Shown: positions 1-6,623 of the stretch, piece by piece
Layout: each line of letters opens with the position of its first letter
Numbering within the stretch: the first letter of the stretch is position 1
Assembly: GCA_016931595.1 (NCBI GenBank)
Contig: JAFGEN010000354.1
Location: forward strand, 1-50,420
Direction of reading: 5' to 3'
Source of the DNA: Candidatus Aminicenantota bacterium
GTDB taxonomy: Bacteria > Acidobacteriota > Aminicenantia > Aminicenantales > UBA4085
DNA: 50,420 bases
Position numbers and translations under genes: made by a program
Notes under the pieces: model-generated
Seen by the model: the letters and a program-made list of their open reading frames with translations, nothing else
Told to the model about the DNA's origin: nothing
The model's database searches: none

Positions 1-533
1 CGCGGTTTGTCGACGATTCGGACGCAAGGGACGGTCAAGGGACGGAGAGCGCTTCCGGCCGAACCGAACGCCTCCGGTGGAAGAAGCTGAAGGAGCGTCT
101 GGATTCCATGGAAAGCGCCGGCCGCGTTTTCGGCCGAAACTGAAACGGCCGCCGGCGTCACCGAAAGCTCATAACCCTCGGGACCCGCATCCGGCCCGCC
201 GCCGCGGCTGAGAAAGACGATCGGCGTCGATTCAACCGGCGGAGCGTCGGAAACCGAAAGCTCGAGGCCGAAGACGGTCCGCAGGCGATCCGCCAGAAAC
301 CGTCCGGCGGCGGCGAATTCCGCCTCCCCTGCCGGCACCGCGATCCGCCGGGCCGAAGAAAGGGCGAAGGCCCCGGCCTGGCGTTGAACGAGAAGAGGTT
401 TGGGAATGATCGTTTGCTCCGGCGGCAGGGCGCGAGGCGCCTCGACGGGCGAGGGCGCGGCGCAAGCCGACCAGACAACCGCCAGCCCGGCGGCCAGGAC
501 CGCGGCGGCGATGAATGCGCGGTATTTCTTCAT
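1..533 (-). CDS. Beta-N-acetylhexosaminidase (GH20), N-terminal part
   Basis: The frame starts at an ATG (533-531) behind a GAAGGAGGG ribosome site and runs off the left edge with no stop, so about 177 residues are visible. Residues 1-25 form a lipoprotein-like signal peptide with a Cys in VWSACAA, suggesting a lipid-anchored envelope enzyme. The rest resembles the domain that precedes the GH20 barrel: a strand-rich region followed by GYELSVTP and GAFHGIQTLLQLL, a familiar signature of GH20 beta-N-acetylhexosaminidases. Such enzymes remove terminal GlcNAc or GalNAc from glycans, chitin oligomers or peptidoglycan fragments. The catalytic Asp-Glu pair would lie outside the window, so activity cannot be judged. 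It is divergent from the winged-helix gene at 672. Confidence 0.72.
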   Translation of the reverse strand, partial: MKKYRAFIAAAVLAAGLAVVWSACAAPSPVEAPRALPPEQTIIPKPLLVQRQAGAFALSSARRIAVPAGEAEFAAAGRFLADRLRTVFGLELSVSDAPPVESTPIVFLSRGGGPDAGPEGYELSVTPAAVSVSAENAAGAFHGIQTLLQLLPPEAFGSAGSALRPLTVPCVRIVDKP

Positions 534-562
534 GGGGGCCCTCCTTCGGAGGATTCGGACGG

Positions 563-591
563 ATTGTATCACCGGACTCCCGGTCCGGGAA
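563..591 (-). promoter_or_regulatory. Candidate promoter of the GH20 gene
   Basis: Read on the minus strand there is a TACAAT -10 (568-563) 17 nt after a weak TTCCCG -35 (591-586). The spacer carries the inverted repeat CCGGAC/GTCCGG (572-588), which could be a hairpin or a protein site. Predicted only from match to the sigma-70 consensus. Confidence 0.4.
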
Positions 592-596
592 ATCGA

Positions 597-624
597 TTGC
601 ATTTCCCGGCAAGTTGAATATAAT
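597..624 (+). promoter_or_regulatory. Promoter of the winged-helix / nucleotidyltransferase pair
   Basis: TTGCAT (597-602), 16 nt spacer and a perfect TATAAT (619-624) sit in an AT-rich island that contrasts with the GC-rich surroundings. Transcription would start near 631, inside the repeated TTAGTC element, so a bound protein should block initiation. Confidence 0.6.
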
Positions 625-630
625 AATAAT

Positions 631-658
631 ATTAGTCGTATGACTAATTATTTTAGTC
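631..658 (+). promoter_or_regulatory. Operator with three alternating TTAGTC half-sites
   Basis: ATTAGTC (631-637) and GACTAAT (642-648) form a perfect inverted repeat with a 4-nt centre. GACTAA (642-647) and TTAGTC (653-658) form a second one with a 5-nt centre. The sites begin at the predicted transcription start and end 3 bp before the ribosome site of the winged-helix gene (GGAGA, 661-665). This arrangement is typical of an autorepressor site; the encoded winged-helix protein is the obvious candidate ligand, by inference. Confidence 0.6.
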
Positions 659-671
659 ATGGAGAATCCTG

Positions 672-1001
672 ATGCTCGAACCTTTGCTCAATTCGGATAT
701 CAAGGAAAAAACTCTCCTTTTCATCTGGGCCAACGGAGAATCCTTCCCCCGGGAAATCGCCCGGACGTTCGGTTTCAACCTCCGGGCGGTTCAATATCAA
801 CTGAAAAATCTGGAAGAAGGCGCCGTCCTCTACAGTAAGCTGAAAGGGAAGGTTCGGCTCTATGGGTATAATCCACGGTATCCCTTCCGAAAGGAACTGA
901 CCGCCCTGCTGGACAAAGCATTGATGTTTTACCCCGAGAGCGAGCGCGCCCGGATCGTTCCCCTTCGCCTCCGTCCTCGGCGGGCGGGCAAGCCGTTATG
1001 A
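672..1001 (+). CDS. Small winged-helix DNA-binding protein
   Basis: This 109-residue protein starts at an ATG with GGAGA six bases upstream. Residues 10-70 read as a winged helix-turn-helix: a first helix (KEKTLLFIWANG), then PREIARTFGFNLRAVQYQLKNLEE as the HTH pair, then a wing around LKGKVRLYGYN. The tail is basic and ends RPRRAGKPL, a feature I associate with a family of stand-alone winged-helix proteins in uncultured bacteria. It lacks the metal-binding Cys residues of classical ArsR sensors. Its stop overlaps the start of the next gene (ATGA), so the two are translationally coupled. It probably represses its own promoter through the TTAGTC sites. A role as antitoxin or as the regulator of a defence-like module is possible but unproven. 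Confidence 0.7.
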   Translation: MLEPLLNSDIKEKTLLFIWANGESFPREIARTFGFNLRAVQYQLKNLEEGAVLYSKLKGKVRLYGYNPRYPFRKELTALLDKALMFYPESERARIVPLRLRPRRAGKPL

Positions 1002-1558
1002 GCGTCCCCAAACTCAAAGAAATCTCCCTTGCTCAACTGGCAGCCTTCGTCTCTGATCATCTGAACCGAAACGGCATCGAAGCCGTGTTGACGGGCGGCG
1101 CCTGCGTCTCCCTTTATACTCGAAACGCCTATGCGTCCTTCGACCTCGATTTCGTACTCGTTTCATTCGAGAAGAAACGGTTATTGAAGAAGGTCATGGA
1201 AGACATCGGCTTTCGCTTGGAGAGCGGTTGTTTCAGACATCGGGAGACGCCGTTTTTTATCGAATTTCTTCCCCCGCCTCCCTCGGTCGGGGAAGAGCCG
1301 GTCAAAGAGATCTCGACGATCGAAATGCATGGAAAAACGCTCAAGCTCTTATCTCCCACGGATTGCGTCAAGGACCGTTTGGCGGCTTTCTATCACTGGA
1401 ACGACCGGCCTTCGCTGGACCAAGCTCTTCTCGTGGCCTTGAATCAAAAATGCGACGTCGACGAGATCGGCCGTTGGTCGTCGGCGGAAAACATGAAGGA
1501 GAAATTCGAGACTTTTCGCTCCCGGTTGAGAAAAAGCCGGTCCCAAAAACAGGATTAG
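998..1558 (+). CDS. Nucleotidyltransferase-fold protein (DUF6036/AbiEii-like)
   Basis: The protein has 186 residues. Near residues 30-52 it contains LTGGACVSLY followed by DLDFV, matching the GG-[AS] loop and Asp-x-Asp metal motif of polymerase-beta-like nucleotidyltransferases. A later segment, LSPTDCVKDRLAAFYHW, resembles the conserved C-terminal helix of DUF6036/AbiEii-type proteins. These families include toxins that transfer nucleotides to tRNA and proteins of unknown role. It overlaps the winged-helix gene by four bases and is therefore expressed with it. The pairing recalls AbiEi/AbiEii and MNT modules, but the partner is much shorter than AbiEi. Its stop overlaps the stop of the M23 gene on the other strand. 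The fold is fairly sure; toxin function is inference. Confidence 0.6.
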   Translation: MSVPKLKEISLAQLAAFVSDHLNRNGIEAVLTGGACVSLYTRNAYASFDLDFVLVSFEKKRLLKKVMEDIGFRLESGCFRHRETPFFIEFLPPPPSVGEEPVKEISTIEMHGKTLKLLSPTDCVKDRLAAFYHWNDRPSLDQALLVALNQKCDVDEIGRWSSAENMKEKFETFRSRLRKSRSQKQD

Positions 1559-2463
1559 TCGAGCGGCAGGGCGGCCAGGCTCCAGGGGTCCACCCGGCTG
1601 TCGAGGACCCGGACGCTCCAATGCAAGTGCGGCCCGGTCGAGCGGCCGGTGCTTCCGACCTCGGCAATGATGTCGCCCTTGGCCACACGGTCTCCCCTTT
1701 TCACCCGCAGCTTGGAGAAATGGCAGTAATAGGTAAAGACACCAAGGCCGTGGTCGATGATGACAGTCTTGCCCGAATAGTAGAGCCCCGTGGCCAGGAC
1801 GACCCGGCCGGAGTTGGCCGCTCGGGCCGCGGTCCCGGCCGGGGCGGAAATATCCACTCCCGAATGGGTCGAAGCGATCCGGCCGTTGTATATCCGCTTC
1901 TGGCCGAAGTTCGGAAATGGCTCGAAACCAGGAAGCGGCGAGACGAAAGGCCCCGATCCCAGCCACGAAGGCGAAACCGCGGCCAGGAGATCGGCGACCA
2001 GAACGGATTCACGCCTGATCCGCTCGGCCTCCTCCGGCGGCGGGTTGACCATGCCGGGGGCGACGGTCAGCTTCGTTTGGGGGAAGTCGCGCGGCTCGAC
2101 GACGAGCTTGTGGAAGAGATTCTCCCGGGAGCCGTCGCGCCTTTCGACGCCTATCTCCATGAAATAAGCCTGGGGCTTGGCTCCGTAATCAATCCCAAGG
2201 AGGGCCGTCCCGGTCCCGGCGTCGAAATCGAATCTCCGCTTCTGGGTCCGCAGCCGGACGTCGATGCGTCGGACCGTCGGGTCGTTCCTGGATTTCACCA
2301 GGATGACCTCGCCCGGCTGAAGGGCCCGGCAGGTGAATTCCAAGGCGACTCCGGGCACATGAAAGGTCCGCAAGGCAGGCGCATCCTGCCCGCCGAAGGC
2401 CGGAGTCAACAACAAAACGACCGCCGCCCAGATGCTTTTTCGGCCTATTTTTAGATCGATCAT
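1555..2463 (-). CDS. Secreted M23 family metallopeptidase
   Basis: The protein has 302 residues with an N-terminal hydrophobic segment (about 11-24) that should direct export. Residues 30-130 form a strand-rich region of unknown type. Residues 185-290 are the LytM/M23 domain. The zinc and catalytic residues are all present: His200 and Asp204 (HSGVD), His248 (YYCHFS), and His279-x-His281 (HLHW). M23 enzymes cut peptide cross-links of peptidoglycan, so this should act in the periplasm during wall growth or division. It is the last gene of a minus-strand run that includes a PAP2 protein and waaA, with 31 bp to the PAP2 stop. Its own stop overlaps that of the nucleotidyltransferase gene. Confidence 0.88.
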   Translation of the reverse strand: MIDLKIGRKSIWAAVVLLLTPAFGGQDAPALRTFHVPGVALEFTCRALQPGEVILVKSRNDPTVRRIDVRLRTQKRRFDFDAGTGTALLGIDYGAKPQAYFMEIGVERRDGSRENLFHKLVVEPRDFPQTKLTVAPGMVNPPPEEAERIRRESVLVADLLAAVSPSWLGSGPFVSPLPGFEPFPNFGQKRIYNGRIASTHSGVDISAPAGTAARAANSGRVVLATGLYYSGKTVIIDHGLGVFTYYCHFSKLRVKRGDRVAKGDIIAEVGSTGRSTGPHLHWSVRVLDSRVDPWSLAALPLD

Positions 2464-2494
2464 TGTTTTCTTATGATAACAAAAGAAATTCCGG

Positions 2495-3325
2495 TCAGAA
2501 AAAAAACGACAAGGTCACCGACCGGCGGTCGCGGCCGGCGTCGAGCGAAACCCGGAGGGAGTTTCCGCCCCTGTTCAGGGCGTTGAGCGCTCGGGCGGTG
2601 AAATACCCGACCAGCGAGCCGGCCACCGCGTCGGAAGGCCAATGCTTCCGGTCGTGAACCCGGTAGACGGCGGCCAACCCCGCGGCTGTATAGGCCAGGG
2701 CGTCGATCCAGAACGACTCCGAATTCGCGGCGATCGTCGCGGCCACGGCGAAGGCCCCGGCCGCGTCTCCCGAGACGAATGACGCGTAGCGCCCCTTAAA
2801 CGAGAAGGGATGGTACGAGGCCGGTCCTTCCCCGGCGTAAGGCCGGGCCCGGCCGACGACGATCTTGATCGCCGTGACCATGGCCGAGGCGGCCAGAAAG
2901 CTTTCGAAACCGACCAGAGCGGTCTTCCGGACAGACCGGGAATCGAAGATCTCTCCCCCGCCGTAGAGGACCGCCAAGAAGGCCGTGAGATATCCCCCGT
3001 TCCCGATTTTCGAGATGACCGGGGAGGCATCCATCGACGCCTCGGTCTTCCCGTCCTGGATCCAGTCGAAGAGATCGCGGTCGAAGGCCAGAAACAGTCC
3101 GGTCGCGCCCGCGGCCGCGGCCAGGGTCAGAAAATCGTTGCCGTCCCAGCGGATGGGAGCGGTCCAGGCGGTCCAGCAATCGGCGGGAATCCGGCCCAGG
3201 TATCTTCCATTGAGCCGCCAATCGAGATTCTCCGGCAGGTCCTCGAACGCTCCCTCCGCCGGTATAAGGCCGGCCCAAAAGATCATGGCCGTCAACACGA
3301 CCGCCGCCGTCCGCCGACTACGCAT
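2495..3325 (-). CDS. PAP2-family membrane protein with altered active site
   Basis: This 276-residue protein has a signal or anchor helix at 8-25 and several hydrophobic helices. Two of the three PAP2 phosphatase motifs are intact: Lys154...Arg161-Pro162 and Arg222-x5-His228-x3-Asp232. The middle motif, normally PSGH, reads Val-Ser-Gly-Asp at 184-187, so the usual His acid/base residue is replaced by Asp. PAP2 enzymes dephosphorylate lipid phosphates such as undecaprenyl pyrophosphate, phosphatidic acid or lipid A in the outer leaflet. The neighbours (waaA upstream with an 8-bp overlap, M23 downstream) suit an envelope role. Whether it is still an active phosphatase is open. Confidence 0.8.
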   Translation of the reverse strand: MRSRRTAAVVLTAMIFWAGLIPAEGAFEDLPENLDWRLNGRYLGRIPADCWTAWTAPIRWDGNDFLTLAAAAGATGLFLAFDRDLFDWIQDGKTEASMDASPVISKIGNGGYLTAFLAVLYGGGEIFDSRSVRKTALVGFESFLAASAMVTAIKIVVGRARPYAGEGPASYHPFSFKGRYASFVSGDAAGAFAVAATIAANSESFWIDALAYTAAGLAAVYRVHDRKHWPSDAVAGSLVGYFTARALNALNRGGNSLRVSLDAGRDRRSVTLSFFF

Positions 3326-4595
3326 GCGGTCCTCCTACCAACGATTCGATGGCGGTGACAGCCCGGCCTGTCGCCCCCTGGAGCGAGGTCAAGATTTCCT
3401 TGGCCTTTCGGCCCATACCGGCCATCGCCTCCAGGTCGGCGAAGCTGAAAAAGGAGGCGATTTCCTCGGGAGTCCGGACGGTCTTCGCCCCTCCGCCGAG
3501 TTCAAAGGTTTCAGCCAGGACGGCGAAATTGTTCATGTGCGGTCCGAAGATGATCGGCTTCGCATAAAATGCCGGCTCCAGGAGATTTTGCCCGCCCCAG
3601 GGAACCAAGCTTCCTCCGACAAAGGCCAGGTCGGCCACGGCATAGGTCCGGGCCAGATCTCCGATGGCGTTCAGAAGGAGCACATCCCAGCCGGTCGAAG
3701 GATCGAGCCCCGATCTCGTCTGGACGGCGAGGCCTTTTCCCGATTCCGCCTCGCGGAAGCCGGCGAATTTCTCCGGGTGCCGGGGAGCGAGAATCAACCG
3801 GAGACCGGGGCGGCCGCGACGGGCGATTCTGAAGGCCTCCAGGAGGATAGGCTCCTCGCCGGGATGGATGCTCCCGGCAACGATGACCTTGTCCCCGCTC
3901 TGAATCCCGAGTTCACGTTTGAAGGCCTCCAGCTCCGCGGCCGAAAGCGCGGGCAGGCGGGTTTCGCATTTGAGGTTGCCCGAGGTCCGGATTTTTTCCG
4001 GACGGACGCCGAGCGTCTCCAGGCGGTCCCGGTCGAGCTCCGTCTGGACCAGGAACCGGTCGACGCGGCCCAGGAGCCGAAGGGCCAGCGGCCTGATGCA
4101 GCGCATTCTGGAAAACGTCCGGCCGGAGATCCGGCCGTTGACCACGAGAACCGGACAGCCGCGCCGCCGGGCTTCCCGCAACATCCGCGGCCAGTATTCG
4201 GATTCGACCAGAACCAGGAGGGAGGGCCGGAATCGGGAGAAAACGCGCTTGACCGAAAAACCCAGGTCGAAGGGAACGAAAAAGAGGTGGTCGGCGCCCC
4301 GGATGGTCCGGCGGGCGGCGGCGTAGCCCGTGTTGGTCAAGACGGAACACCCGATCTCCCAATCCGGATGGGCGTCCCGGACCGCTCCCACCAGGCTTTG
4401 AAGGGAGAGGACCTCGCCGACGGATACGGCATGGATCCAGAGGAACGGCCGCTTGCCCCCGGGCCGTGGAAGATCCAAGCCAAGCCGCTTTTTCAAATGG
4501 AGCGGCTGCCCCTTCCGGACCCGCAGCCGCAGCCAGTAGGCCGGCAGGATCGCCGCCAGGGCGAGGATCATGAGCAGGTCATAGAGGACAAACAC
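3318..4595 (-). CDS. waaA: 3-deoxy-D-manno-octulosonic acid (Kdo) transferase
   Basis: WaaA/KdtA transfers Kdo from CMP-Kdo to lipid A precursor at the inner membrane, the first step of LPS core synthesis. From the GTG at 4595 the product has 425 residues, the usual family length, with an N-terminal membrane helix (2-20). The SVGE motif carries the catalytic Glu at residue 61. The C-terminal half is a GT-B domain with AGSIHPGEE, LAPRHPEK and WGGQNLLEPA, all typical of the family. A longer frame opens at 4745 but would overlap the preceding gene by over 100 bases and adds non-homologous residues. No strong ribosome site precedes the GTG, so the exact start is uncertain. The stop overlaps the PAP2 start by 8 bp. 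Confidence 0.88.
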   Translation of the reverse strand: MFVLYDLLMILALAAILPAYWLRLRVRKGQPLHLKKRLGLDLPRPGGKRPFLWIHAVSVGEVLSLQSLVGAVRDAHPDWEIGCSVLTNTGYAAARRTIRGADHLFFVPFDLGFSVKRVFSRFRPSLLVLVESEYWPRMLREARRRGCPVLVVNGRISGRTFSRMRCIRPLALRLLGRVDRFLVQTELDRDRLETLGVRPEKIRTSGNLKCETRLPALSAAELEAFKRELGIQSGDKVIVAGSIHPGEEPILLEAFRIARRGRPGLRLILAPRHPEKFAGFREAESGKGLAVQTRSGLDPSTGWDVLLLNAIGDLARTYAVADLAFVGGSLVPWGGQNLLEPAFYAKPIIFGPHMNNFAVLAETFELGGGAKTVRTPEEIASFFSFADLEAMAGMGRKAKEILTSLQGATGRAVTAIESLVGGPHA

Positions 4596-4638
4596 GATTG
4601 TCAGAATATACCGGAATCGCAGACCGTTTTCCAGGCGG

Positions 4639-6546
4639 TTATCGTTGACTCCCAAGAAGCCGCCGATGGGCGGAGAAATCGTTGACGGCAATCCCGGCAA
4701 ACGACGGATAGACCGAAAGCTCGCCCGCCGTTTGCGCCATGGCAAGCTTTAACAGATCCCCCCCGAGAAGGGCGAAGCTGACCGCCGCCGACGGAATTTC
4801 GGGAGCCAGGTAGACCGGCCACCAGAACGAGGCCTTCCCGGTGTCGCTTAACCTTCCCTGAAGGTCGGCCGCCGCCGAAGGCTCCAAGACATTGATTGTC
4901 ATCTCCTCCGCCGCGCCCGAAAGGCAGATAAAAAACGGCGCGTTGGGGAAGGAAAAGGGGTCGGGCGCAGGTGCGCCGCGAAAGGTGAAAACCCTTTCGC
5001 CCTCGACGGGCCGGGTTTCCAGGCCCACGTAGATTTTCTTGCCGGTTCGCGAAGCATAGGCCAATTCGCCCACGGCCTGGGCCATGATTCCCTCCACTCC
5101 CCCCGTCGAAGTCCGGCGTACGCCCACGTTCACCCGGTCGCAAAGATCGATGACATGCTCGTAAACCGGCTTGGTCCGGCCGGAGAGGTCGGCCGACATG
5201 ACACCGCCCGAGGAAGGCTCGACCTGGTCGAACCAGGACGGGATATCCACGCCGAACGAAAGCCGTCCGGACCGGGCCAGGCCGGCGGCATCGGAGAGGA
5301 TTCGGAGATACTGGGCCAGGATATCGCCCCGCTTGGAGGCGTAGAATCCCGGAAGAAGGTGGGCTTCGATGTCCAGCTGAATTCCCGAAAACCGGGCTTG
5401 GGCCGCGACCCTCGAATTGAAATCGATGATGCCCTTGATCGCATTTTTCACAAACGCGTGATTGCGGGAAAGGGCGAGTTCCTTGTCCCCGAGCAAGGCT
5501 GCCGTTTCGATGCCCTTCTGCCGAAGGAGCATCATCAGGCCGCCCATCTCGGTCTCGTCGAAGGCGAACGAACCGAATTTGAACGGAATATTCATATAAA
5601 TCAGGTTGATGCCCTCCGCGGCCAAGTGGGTCAGGAGGGCGTTTTGCTCGGCTCGGGAGGACATGACCTGTTCGGTATTCCAGACCCAGGCCGCTGTTGC
5701 GTCCGTTCGGGGCTTGGGTGGTTCGACGGGCAGGGAGTCGGGATGATTGGCTAGGGCCAAACCCTTGACTTCGAGCCGGTAAGCCCCAGGGGAAACGAAT
5801 TCGATGACGAAGGTGCCCAGGTTCTTCCGGTCGAGGCCGCCGGGCAGGGCCTCCAGGGGAATGGCGGCCAGCTGCCAATGGGGCTCGATTTTCTTGGAGG
5901 GGACAAAAGAGGCGATCGGTCCGATTGCGACCGAATCTTCGCGCTTCTGCCAAGCCGCGTCGGCCAGCTTGATGTTGGCCTCGGGTCCGGCTGCGGTTCC
6001 CCTGACCCAGAAGACAAGGTGGCTGAACAAGCCTCCGTTGAGATACTCCCGGGTCAACGGTTCCCCGTTGGTTTCGATCAGATGAACCCAGGCGCCGCAC
6101 CACCCGTCCTTTTCCCGCTGGGCGGTCAGAACCATACTCTCCATTCCGTCGGTCCCCGGCCCGACCTCGAGCTGGGCCGTACTCGGGGCTCCCTGGAAGG
6201 CGCCGAAATTGCCCCCGAGCGAGTGGGGCGGAGGCGTCACGAAGTTGGAAACGAGAAAATAATCCCCGTTGAACGCGGCCGGTTTCGACCCTCCCTTCCG
6301 GCCGGACCGGATCTCTTTCGAAAGAAAGCGGATGTTCAGGACGTCCCCCGACGCCTGCCGGACCATTGTCAGTTCACCGCCCCGGATCGCTTCGGCCGAG
6401 CTCAAGCCCCAGTCCAGGGGACTGACGGCGGATGAAAGGCTGAGTTCCTTTTTCTGGGGGGGTTCGCCTCCGGAGGCGGGAACGACGGGCAACGCATTCG
6501 CGAGAAAAAAGACAATCAACGGAACCGAGATGACGGCTTTTCTCAT
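4639..6546 (-). CDS. Secreted GH18-like protein, paralogue A (probable non-catalytic)
   Basis: About 635 residues, starting MRKAVISVPL with a clear signal peptide (an in-frame ATG at 6561 is an alternative). Residues 30-260 look like a jelly-roll carbohydrate-binding module; residues 275-630 look like a TIM barrel. It is similar along its whole length to the next gene upstream, so the two are tandem duplicates. The barrel has SGIQLDIEAH (Glu394), matching the last Asp-x-Glu of the GH18 DxxDxDxE motif. At the position where paralogue B has Met-Asp-Tyr-Arg, a GH18-type substrate loop, this copy reads Gly-Val-Arg-Arg. It may therefore bind glycans without cutting them. It lies 43 bp upstream of waaA. 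The GH18 link is by motif only. Confidence 0.6.
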   Translation of the reverse strand: MRKAVISVPLIVFFLANALPVVPASGGEPPQKKELSLSSAVSPLDWGLSSAEAIRGGELTMVRQASGDVLNIRFLSKEIRSGRKGGSKPAAFNGDYFLVSNFVTPPPHSLGGNFGAFQGAPSTAQLEVGPGTDGMESMVLTAQREKDGWCGAWVHLIETNGEPLTREYLNGGLFSHLVFWVRGTAAGPEANIKLADAAWQKREDSVAIGPIASFVPSKKIEPHWQLAAIPLEALPGGLDRKNLGTFVIEFVSPGAYRLEVKGLALANHPDSLPVEPPKPRTDATAAWVWNTEQVMSSRAEQNALLTHLAAEGINLIYMNIPFKFGSFAFDETEMGGLMMLLRQKGIETAALLGDKELALSRNHAFVKNAIKGIIDFNSRVAAQARFSGIQLDIEAHLLPGFYASKRGDILAQYLRILSDAAGLARSGRLSFGVDIPSWFDQVEPSSGGVMSADLSGRTKPVYEHVIDLCDRVNVGVRRTSTGGVEGIMAQAVGELAYASRTGKKIYVGLETRPVEGERVFTFRGAPAPDPFSFPNAPFFICLSGAAEEMTINVLEPSAAADLQGRLSDTGKASFWWPVYLAPEIPSAAVSFALLGGDLLKLAMAQTAGELSVYPSFAGIAVNDFSAHRRLLGSQR

Positions 6547-6623
6547 TATACCGGTCATCATAGGGGCAGGGAGGAAAATCGCAATCGCCTTTTGGGGTGA
6601 GAAGGGGGACGATTCCCGGGACC

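Noticed and set aside
1228-2454. A 408-codon open frame on the plus strand
   Set aside because: It lies antisense to the M23 peptidase and the end of the nucleotidyltransferase. It has no ribosome site and a low-complexity Arg/Pro/Gly composition typical of GC-rich shadow frames.
4596-4745. Longer N-terminus for waaA
   Set aside because: The extension would overlap the preceding gene by over 100 bases and adds residues unlike the family; the GTG at 4595 gives the usual 425 residues.
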